The notes under the pieces were generated by a model. The model was not told the DNA's origin, made no database searches, and saw only the letters and a program-made list of their open reading frames with translations. Source: BS750m-G57 sp964607575 (GTDB taxonomy: Bacteria > Planctomycetota > Phycisphaerae > SM23-33). From it: a DNA stretch of 15,772 bases. Made by a program: the position numbers and the translations under genes. The stretch is taken from the NCBI GenBank assembly GCA_964607575.1, contig CAZSLS010000163.1, forward strand, positions 1-15,772, read 5' to 3'. Positions 7,317-13,033 of the stretch are shown here, in pieces (positions within the stretch are counted from its first letter, which is position 1; every line of letters begins with the position of its first letter).

Positions 7317-7343
7317 GCCTTCCACTCTGCGTGTTTCCATAAG

Positions 7344-7374
7344 CAAATACGCGAGGGCTTGTCGAATGGTTTCC
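7344..7374 (-). promoter_or_regulatory. Candidate ECF-type autoregulatory promoter of the sigma operon
   Basis: On the minus strand GGAAACC (7374-7368) is followed after 16 bases by CGTATT (7351-7346). Many ECF sigma factors use a GAAAC-type -35 and a CGT-type -10 at this spacing and activate their own operon. Transcription would begin near 7339, 23 bases before ATG 7316, which supports that start codon. An A8 run lies directly upstream of the -35. Confidence 0.4.
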
Positions 7375-7515
7375 TTTTTTTTGGTTCTCATCCAATAAAG
7401 TTGGTGGTTTCTGCAGGGCGTCCCTGTCGAAAACGTCTTCCAGGCGAAGACGCTTGCTATCGGCCCTTGCTTCGAGTGCAATACCAGCGTGCGAACAGGA
7501 TTGATTGTGGCCCCC

Positions 7516-7531
7516 GAATTCCCCGGAATTC
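7516..7531. promoter_or_regulatory. Inverted repeat upstream of the isomerase gene, possible operator
   Basis: GAATTCC and GGAATTC are exact 7-bp arms around two bases (CC). It ends 21 bases before ATG 7553 in the divergent region between the sigma operon and the isomerase. The position suits a repressor site, but no factor or promoter could be assigned. Confidence 0.3.
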
Positions 7532-7552
7532 ATAAGAAAGAAAGGCGAGGCT

Positions 7553-8503
7553 ATGAAAGTTGGTCTGTACAGCATTACGTATCGGGGTGTTTGGTATGAA
7601 GGCCCCGCCGTCGACTTGTTCGACCTGCTGCCTTTGGCCAGGGAGCAGGGCTGGGAAGGGATCGAACTCGATACGGAACGTCCACATGCCGCGCCGATGG
7701 ATCTTTCATCCGATGACCGCAAACGGCTACGTGATTTGTCGGGTTCCCTGGAATTGCCGATTTGCGCGGTATCCCCCAACTGCGATCTGTCGAGCCCGAT
7801 ACCGTCGCACCGGGAGGCGATGATTTGCTATGTCCGGGAATGTATCAAGCTGACCCGCGACCTCGGCGCGCCCATCTGCAAGATTTTCGCGGCATGGCGC
7901 GGTATCACCGTGCATGACGGCGTGGGAACCTACGATGAGACTTACGGACACACGCCATTTCCGTACTGGAAGGCCGGCCGGTGGGATTTTGTTGTGGAAG
8001 GTATTCGCGAACTTGCCGGGATGGCCGAAGACTACGGCGTCGTCCTTGCCATGCAGAACCATGGCCCCGATGTTATCACGACATATCAGGAGGTGCTCCG
8101 GATGATTGAGGAAGTCGGTTCTCCCGCGTTCAAGGGTTGTATGGACATCAATATCGAACCCGACCCGGAATGTGAAACCGCCGAACACGCCCGTAAGATG
8201 GCGCGTGACTCAGGCGACCTTCAGGTACACGCTCACTGTAACGGTGAGTTTGCGCGAAACGCGGACGGAGAAGTAGAGCTGGTTGCATCCGGGTACTTTG
8301 ATGCTCGATTTTGGGAGCGCCGCATCGCCTATCGGGAGTATGTCAAAGCCCTGGTGGAATCCGGGTACGACGGCTACATCAACTGGGAGTTTTGTCATCC
8401 CGGTAAAAAGGATGGTCAGTTCGTCGGTATAGATTACGTGCACGATCAAACACAAATGGCTTTTGAATATCTCAAACGATTTCGTGATGAAGCCATGGCG
8501 TAA
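7553..8503 (+). CDS. Sugar phosphate isomerase/epimerase-like TIM-barrel protein
   Basis: A 316-residue protein starting at ATG 7553, where GAAAGGCGAGG precedes the start; a longer TTG start at 7505 lacks support. The order of beta strands fits the xylose isomerase-like TIM barrel family (AP endonuclease 2 fold): MKVGLYSITYR, GIELD (36-40), VVLAMQNHGP (163-172), GCMDIN with D198, QVHAHC with H226/H228, and INWEFCHPG with E279. D198, the histidines and E279 are the expected metal ligands. The usual Glu at the start of the ExH strand motif is Gln168 (MQNH). There is no signal peptide, so it acts in the cytoplasm, probably on a sugar or keto-sugar; the exact substrate is not visible. It is followed by a hydrolase remnant and then the FAD enzyme and AKR on the same strand. 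Confidence 0.87.
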   Translation: MKVGLYSITYRGVWYEGPAVDLFDLLPLAREQGWEGIELDTERPHAAPMDLSSDDRKRLRDLSGSLELPICAVSPNCDLSSPIPSHREAMICYVRECIKLTRDLGAPICKIFAAWRGITVHDGVGTYDETYGHTPFPYWKAGRWDFVVEGIRELAGMAEDYGVVLAMQNHGPDVITTYQEVLRMIEEVGSPAFKGCMDINIEPDPECETAEHARKMARDSGDLQVHAHCNGEFARNADGEVELVASGYFDARFWERRIAYREYVKALVESGYDGYINWEFCHPGKKDGQFVGIDYVHDQTQMAFEYLKRFRDEAMA

Positions 8504-8507
8504 GGGG

Positions 8508-8642
8508 TGGGGTCGTGGATGCAATCAAGGCATGACAGAAGAAGCCCTGAGCATTTCATCTAAAGGCACGATACTCGCCCGTGTCGCCGGCGACCTGGCG
8601 GAAGAAACGGTCTTCGCCGAGATCCCGATCCCGGCGAAATGA
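8508..8642 (+). pseudogene. 3' remnant of a second carbon-nitrogen hydrolase gene
   Basis: This frame ends in TGA 8640-8642 and encodes ALSISSKGTILARVAGD followed by the same final residues as the hydrolase at 3694-5100 (LAEETVFAEIPIPAK). The intact gene has SLIISPKGKVLAKAKND at the matching place, so the homology runs for about 35 residues. No catalytic residue remains, and the frame upstream runs straight into the isomerase stop codon at 8501-8503, so the 5' part of the gene has been lost. An ATG at 8532 could give a 36-residue peptide, but no Shine-Dalgarno sequence supports translation. Confidence 0.8.
8595..8642 (+). repeat. 48-bp direct repeat, copy 2 (in the hydrolase remnant)
   Basis: Matches 5053-5100 at 46 of 48 bases; the differences are one silent change in an Ala codon and TGA for TAA. 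The bases just upstream diverge sharply, marking a clear repeat boundary. Confidence 0.85.
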
Positions 8643-8784
8643 TTGCTTCTGACGATTGTCGTCCGCCGTATCAAAGAAGATTTGGATAACATAATCTGCA
8701 TCCTTTCCATGGGGGGCGTCATAGTCTATTTTGGTGTTTGAATCACGACTGGTGTACTTCCTTTGCATCAAAAGGGTCCCCGCT

Positions 8785-8865
8785 ATGAAGTATTTTCTGA
8801 ATGTTGGAATGACGTGGCGATGCGCGTTGTGGCCATCGATTAACAGGACAAGGAGAACACGATGA
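8785..8865 (+). CDS. Possible 26-residue leader peptide coupled to the FAD gene
   Basis: ATG 8785 follows AAAGGG by eight bases and the frame ends in TGA 8863-8865, which overlaps ATG 8862 of the next gene as ATGA. The peptide (MKYFLNVGMTWR...) has two Trp and several Arg near its end and matches no family I know. The downstream gene has its own good Shine-Dalgarno sequence, so coupling is not needed and the frame may be chance. Confidence 0.25.
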   Translation: MKYFLNVGMTWRCALWPSINRTRRTR

Positions 8866-10325
8866 ATCGACGAGAATTCTCATCGACTATGGTTATGCTT
8901 GGCGTAGGCGCCCAGGCCATTTCCGCACAGGGCGCGGCAGCCGCCCCCGCCAAGGCGACAGCTTACTACCAGGAACCGGCAAGAAGATTGCCCGCCAGGC
9001 AGTTTGACGTCGTTGTGGCTGGAGGGGGGACCGCCGGCGTGGTAGCGGCGCTGGCGGCAGCACGCCAGGGCGTCAAAACCGTCCTGATCGAGAAGAAGGG
9101 ATACCCCGGCGGAACCGTGACCGAAGGCGGAACGGCGCTGCACAGCTTCTACAATCTCTGGAAAGCTTTCCCCAATGTCAAGAAACGCCAGGTTGTCAAG
9201 GGGATCGCCCAGGAGATTATCGACCGCCTCGCGAAGGTCGGAGCGACCAGCGGGCACGCCGAGATGACAAAGGGCTTCGACTACGATTCAATGTGTACGG
9301 CGATCGATACCGAGATGTACAAGCTGGTTACGTTCGAGATGCTCGTCGAGTCCGGCGTGAACGTGTGTGTCGGGACCATGTTGGTCGATGCGATCAGGGA
9401 TGCTTCGCGAATCAAGGGAGTCATCGCCGAAAGCCGCTCCGGGCGCGAAGCGATCTTCGCGCAATCATTTGTCGACTGCACGGCAATCGGCGACCTCGCT
9501 GCACGGGCCGGTGCGAAATATACCGAGCCCAATGACTACTCGGTGGCCAACAGTATCGGCGTGGGCAACGTGAGCGTCGAGAAGTACCACGAGTTTCTCA
9601 AGTCATCCGGAGCCGTAAGGGAGTATAGCGAAGGCATGCGCAGCGGGCGGGGGGGGAAGATCGTCAGACTGCACGCCAACTGGCGAAAGCTGCCCGCTGA
9701 GTTCAGGGCGGCCGCTGGGAGGATCGGTATGTCGGTCGTCATCACGACCGTACACGACAATTACTTCATGTTCATCAAGCTGAACTGCCGAATACCGGGC
9801 AAACCGACAGACCGCGACGCGGTGGCCAAAACGGAATTGGAACTGCGCAAACGTCAGGCCAAGGCGATTCAGGTCCTTCGGAAATACGTCCCCGGATGCG
9901 AGAAGGCGTTCATCGCCCGGACCAGCCCGACTCTCTGTATCCGGCGAGGGCGGCGGATTGTCTGCGACTACGACATAACGCACAAGGACGTGATCGGAGG
10001 GAAGCATTTTGCAGACGACATCATGGCATACGGTTTTCACGACAATGCGCCGCGATACCAGATCGCCGGCGGCGGAACGTACGGGATTCCGTACAAAGCG
10101 CTCCGTGCGGCGAAGATCGATAATCTCATGGTCGCCGGGATGATGATCACTTCCGATCACCGCGCTCACATGTCGACGCGGAACACTGTCTGCTGCATGG
10201 GACAGGGCCAGGCCGCCGGAACGGCCGCCGCGCTCTGTGCGTCCCGGAAATGCGGCAGCCGAGACCTGCCCTACACCCAACTGAGAAAAGCCCTGGAAAC
10301 CGGCGGCGTGTACTTTGAGAGCTAA
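8862..10325 (+). CDS. Tat-exported FAD-dependent oxidoreductase
   Basis: A 487-residue protein; AAGGAG lies six bases before ATG 8862. The N-terminus NRREFSS followed by a hydrophobic stretch and AQG-AAAA is a twin-arginine type signal, fitting export of a folded flavoprotein. The dinucleotide-binding motif VVVAGGGTAG (50-59) ends at E77 in VLIEKKGYPGG. The C-terminal part has the conserved MITSDHRAHMSTR...GQGQAAGTAAAL pattern typical of FAD_oxidored (PF12831-like) enzymes abundant in planctomycetes and acidobacteria. The substrate is unknown; carbohydrate oxidation is a reasonable guess from the neighbours. The aldo/keto reductase starts ten bases downstream, so the two are almost certainly cotranscribed. 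A G8 run lies in the middle of the gene (9649-9656) and keeps frame. Confidence 0.9.
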   Translation: MNRREFSSTMVMLGVGAQAISAQGAAAAPAKATAYYQEPARRLPARQFDVVVAGGGTAGVVAALAAARQGVKTVLIEKKGYPGGTVTEGGTALHSFYNLWKAFPNVKKRQVVKGIAQEIIDRLAKVGATSGHAEMTKGFDYDSMCTAIDTEMYKLVTFEMLVESGVNVCVGTMLVDAIRDASRIKGVIAESRSGREAIFAQSFVDCTAIGDLAARAGAKYTEPNDYSVANSIGVGNVSVEKYHEFLKSSGAVREYSEGMRSGRGGKIVRLHANWRKLPAEFRAAAGRIGMSVVITTVHDNYFMFIKLNCRIPGKPTDRDAVAKTELELRKRQAKAIQVLRKYVPGCEKAFIARTSPTLCIRRGRRIVCDYDITHKDVIGGKHFADDIMAYGFHDNAPRYQIAGGGTYGIPYKALRAAKIDNLMVAGMMITSDHRAHMSTRNTVCCMGQGQAAGTAAALCASRKCGSRDLPYTQLRKALETGGVYFES

Positions 10326-10335
10326 AGGAGCCGCA

Positions 10336-11463
10336 ATGCAATATCGGAAGTTTGGAAAGCTTGACAGGGAGTTCTCGGCGTTGGGGTTTGGTACGATGCG
10401 CCTGCCTGTCGTGGACGCCGACGACACGAAAGTAGACGAAGCCGCCGCCATCGAAATGATGCGCCATGCGATCGATAACGGCGTGAACTACTTCGATAGC
10501 GCCTATCCGTATCACGGTGGAAACAGCGAGCGGGTTCTGGGCAAGGCGCTGGCGGGCGGATATCGCGATAAGGTCGCGATAGCTACCAAGCTTCCTCCCT
10601 GGCAAGTCAAATCGGCCGATGACTTCGACCGCCTCCTGAACGAGCAGCTCAGCAGGCTCGGGTGCGAACATATAGACATGTACCTGCTGCACTGCATGCA
10701 GTGGAAGTGGTGGCCCGTGCTGCGTGATCTGGGCGTCCTGGAATGGTTGGAGAAGGCCAAGGGCGACGGGCGAATCGGGGAGGTGGGTTTTTCGTTTCAC
10801 GACACGGTGGACATGTTCAAGGAGATCGTCGACGCCTACGACTGGCGCTTCTGCCAGATCCAGTACAACTACCTCAACGAGGGCGTGCAAGCCGGCATGG
10901 AAGGCCTGAAATACGCCGCGGACAAGGGACTGGGCGTCGTAATCATGGAACCGCTTCTCGGCGGGTCGCTGGCCAATCCGGGCGGCGCGGTGGGGGAGAT
11001 ATGGTCCGGCGCGGGTTTGGGTCCGGTGGACACGGCGCTTCAGTGGTTGTGGAACAAACCGGAAGTCTCGCTTGTCCTGAGCGGGATGAGCGATCTGCGG
11101 CAGGTCAAAGATAACATTGCAAGCGCCTCTCGCTCGGGCGTAGGGGCGCTGGGCTCCGAGGCCCTCGCAACAGTCACCCGCGTGCAGGAAAAGTATGCCG
11201 AGGTATTTTCGATCCCCTGCACGAAATGCCGCTACTGTATGCCCTGTCCATCCGGCGTCGAGATTCCCGTGAACTTCGAGTACTACAACGCGGCGGTCAT
11301 GTTTGGCGGTACGACCCGGACGCTGCACCGCAACCTCTACGCGGGCCTGCCCGAAGCGCAGCGAGCCGCCGGTTGCACGCAATGCAAACAATGCGAGGAG
11401 AAATGTCCCCAGAAGATCGCCATCAGCGAACTGATGCCCGTCGTTCGTGAGGAACTCGGATAG
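10336..11463 (+). CDS. Aldo/keto reductase with C-terminal 2x[4Fe-4S] domain
   Basis: A 375-residue protein starting at ATG 10336, where AAAGGAG lies five bases upstream; an in-frame ATT/ATG-like start at 10315 would overlap the FAD gene. The AKR barrel carries the full tetrad D54 and Y59 (FDSAYPYHG), K85 (IATKLP) and H119 (YLLHCM). The tail has two cysteine sets, C295/298/301/304 (CTKCRYCMPCP) and C347/350/353/357 (CTQCKQCEEKCP), the pattern of a ferredoxin-like domain with two [4Fe-4S] clusters. Members of this family are thought to be cytoplasmic NAD(P)H-linked oxidoreductases able to pass electrons through the clusters; the carbonyl substrate is unknown. Its stop is two bases from the stop of the convergent HEAT/propeller gene, so no terminator fits between them. 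Confidence 0.93.
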   Translation: MQYRKFGKLDREFSALGFGTMRLPVVDADDTKVDEAAAIEMMRHAIDNGVNYFDSAYPYHGGNSERVLGKALAGGYRDKVAIATKLPPWQVKSADDFDRLLNEQLSRLGCEHIDMYLLHCMQWKWWPVLRDLGVLEWLEKAKGDGRIGEVGFSFHDTVDMFKEIVDAYDWRFCQIQYNYLNEGVQAGMEGLKYAADKGLGVVIMEPLLGGSLANPGGAVGEIWSGAGLGPVDTALQWLWNKPEVSLVLSGMSDLRQVKDNIASASRSGVGALGSEALATVTRVQEKYAEVFSIPCTKCRYCMPCPSGVEIPVNFEYYNAAVMFGGTTRTLHRNLYAGLPEAQRAAGCTQCKQCEEKCPQKIAISELMPVVREELG

Positions 11464-11465
11464 AT

Positions 11466-12923
11466 CTATTTGTACGTCAGGACGGCCGCGGGGACCAGGC
11501 GTATCTTGCCCCACGCCCCGTTGTGCGCCAGGAGTTGGCGGATCTTCTTCCCGTTGCGCCCCAGTACGATCACCCCTTCGGTCTTGTTGGTAATGGCGGT
11601 GGTACCGTCGGGCAGTCTGCAGACACCGGAGACCGCGGCGGGGCAGAGACGCTGCCACAGGATCTTCCCTTTGCGATCCACTTCCAGGACTCTCTTACCG
11701 GCGTACTCGCCGATCAGCACATTACCGTTGGGCAGTTTTATCGCGTCGCAGGGGCTCTTGAGGCCCGTCTTCTGCCACACTATCGCGCCTTTGCGGTCGA
11801 CCTCGATCACGCGCGCACCGGAGTGTTCGGCGATCAGCGTATTACCGTTTTCCAACCGCTGGGCGCTGATGGGGCTCCTGAGCGCCGTTTTCTGCCATAC
11901 GACCTTGCCCTTGGCGTTGACCTCGGTTACGTGCCCGCGGTGAGTGTAAGTGATCAGCGTGTTTCCGTTGGGCAGGCGGGAGATGTCGAATACACCGCCG
12001 GTTCCGTTGGGCACGCCGGTTGGCGCCCAGACCGATTTGCCCTGCAGATTATACTCTTCGACGTTCTTGGTCCCGCTGGAATATCCAACGATGATGCTAC
12101 CGGTGCCCGTGCCCGTCACGCAGTACAGAGTGGTGCGCATTTTCTTCGACCACGCCATCTTGCCCTGGAGAGTCAGCGCGCTGACGGTCCTGGAACCGTC
12201 GTTGCTGACCAGCATCGCCACGCTTCGCGCTTTGATCCTGGCATGGTCGTAGGAGAATTTCGCCCTGCTGTCTTTCCACCATTTTCGCCATTTGGCCGCC
12301 GCGCGGACCCGGCTCGCCGGTTCGTCGCGCGTGTTGAAGCCGAAGTTCTCGCCCGTGAGCCTGCGCAGGGCGTATTCGGCGGTGTAGCGTCCCGAGTCGC
12401 TGGCGTGGTCCAACAACTGCATGAGTATGTCGATAAGCTTCTTGTCGCTGATTGACGCGAGTATGTTAATCGCCGGGTTCAACTCGGTTCCGACATCTTC
12501 GACCCTGGCCTGGATGGCCTTGATGGCGACGCCGACGCGATCGGACACTTCGATATCTTTGTGTCCGGCGACCTCATTGAGCAGCGGGAGGATTTCGGGG
12601 CCGGATTTGAGCAGTTCCGCCGACGCGGCTTCTCGCACTTTCCAGACCGTATTGCCGAGCTTGCCGATCAGTTCCTTGATTCGTTTCGTCGTCGCGCTGG
12701 TGAGCTTCGCCGGCGGGGCGATCGCCCGGGCCAGGGTGGCTCGGGCTTCGGCGATCTTGGCGTCGCTGGGCCTGGTGGTGGGTTTGGCGGACGGTTTGGT
12801 GGTCGTCCCCGGCGCGGTAGTGGGGCGGTTCTCCGCCGCCAGGATACCGGCCAGGATTACCAAAGCCGAAAGTCCGCAAAGTATCAGTTGTGTTCCACGC
12901 ATCATGCGGTTGGACATATTCAT
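11466..12923 (-). CDS. Exported HEAT-like / beta-propeller repeat protein
   Basis: A 485-residue protein from ATG 12923; a longer frame reaching 13082 overlaps the upstream ThuA gene and adds no signal sequence. Residues 1-30 form a signal peptide or membrane anchor (LILCGLSALVILAGILAA). A Thr/Pro/Lys linker follows (33-52), then HEAT-like helices (80-190, including KVREAASAELLKSGPEILPLL), a W-rich segment AAAKWRKWWKDSR (208-220), and from about 235 a propeller. Its repeats carry LPNGNTLI at 317, LENGNTLI at 357, LPNGNVLI at 397 and LPDGTTAI at 437, an exact 40-residue period, each followed by EVDRKGKxVWQ. This resembles PQQ-like or arylsulfotransferase-type propellers; no catalytic site is evident, and a binding role is more likely. 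It lies 110 bases after the ThuA gene and seems to have its own promoter. Confidence 0.85.
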   Translation of the reverse strand: MNMSNRMMRGTQLILCGLSALVILAGILAAENRPTTAPGTTTKPSAKPTTRPSDAKIAEARATLARAIAPPAKLTSATTKRIKELIGKLGNTVWKVREAASAELLKSGPEILPLLNEVAGHKDIEVSDRVGVAIKAIQARVEDVGTELNPAINILASISDKKLIDILMQLLDHASDSGRYTAEYALRRLTGENFGFNTRDEPASRVRAAAKWRKWWKDSRAKFSYDHARIKARSVAMLVSNDGSRTVSALTLQGKMAWSKKMRTTLYCVTGTGTGSIIVGYSSGTKNVEEYNLQGKSVWAPTGVPNGTGGVFDISRLPNGNTLITYTHRGHVTEVNAKGKVVWQKTALRSPISAQRLENGNTLIAEHSGARVIEVDRKGAIVWQKTGLKSPCDAIKLPNGNVLIGEYAGKRVLEVDRKGKILWQRLCPAAVSGVCRLPDGTTAITNKTEGVIVLGRNGKKIRQLLAHNGAWGKIRLVPAAVLTYK

Positions 12924-12930
12924 GACCCCA

Positions 12931-12959
12931 AAAGTATTGTTCAGCGACCGGGGTGTCAA
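12931..12959 (-). promoter_or_regulatory. Candidate promoter of the HEAT/propeller gene
   Basis: On the minus strand there is a perfect TTGACA (12959-12954). A -10 could be AATACT after 15 bases or TACTTT after 17. Either would start transcription within a few bases of ATG 12923, and no Shine-Dalgarno sequence is present. TACTTTTGGG just before the start also precedes the methyltransferase gene. Confidence 0.35.
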
Positions 12960-13033
12960 GAAACTCAATGGTATTGGACTAACTCGCAGCGATTCAGTTC
13001 CCCGGAATTTACAAAACACCGCACCGAGCCGCT

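Larger units (their letters stand above)
8504..8861. other. Intergenic region with gene remnant and possible leader ORF
   Basis: The left part (8508-8642) is the 3' remnant of a carbon-nitrogen hydrolase gene. The rest, 8643-8784, is visibly more AT-rich than its neighbours and shows no recognisable gene. A 26-codon frame at 8785-8865 overlaps the FAD gene start. Confidence 0.55.

Noticed and set aside
8556..8771. 71-codon minus-strand frame with a protein-like stretch (YDAPHGKDADYV)
   Set aside because: Half of it is antisense to the hydrolase remnant and there is no start signal or known domain; the rest may be a decayed fragment but cannot be supported.
10147..11658. 503-codon minus-strand frame opposite the AKR gene
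   Set aside because: Antisense to a gene with an intact catalytic tetrad and iron-sulfur motifs; composition is typical of a GC-rich shadow frame and no domain is recognisable.
12998..13009. TTCCCCGGAATT shared with the isomerase upstream dyad (7519-7530)
   Set aside because: A 12-base match is expected several times by chance in a window of this size, and the second site lacks the inverted partner arm.
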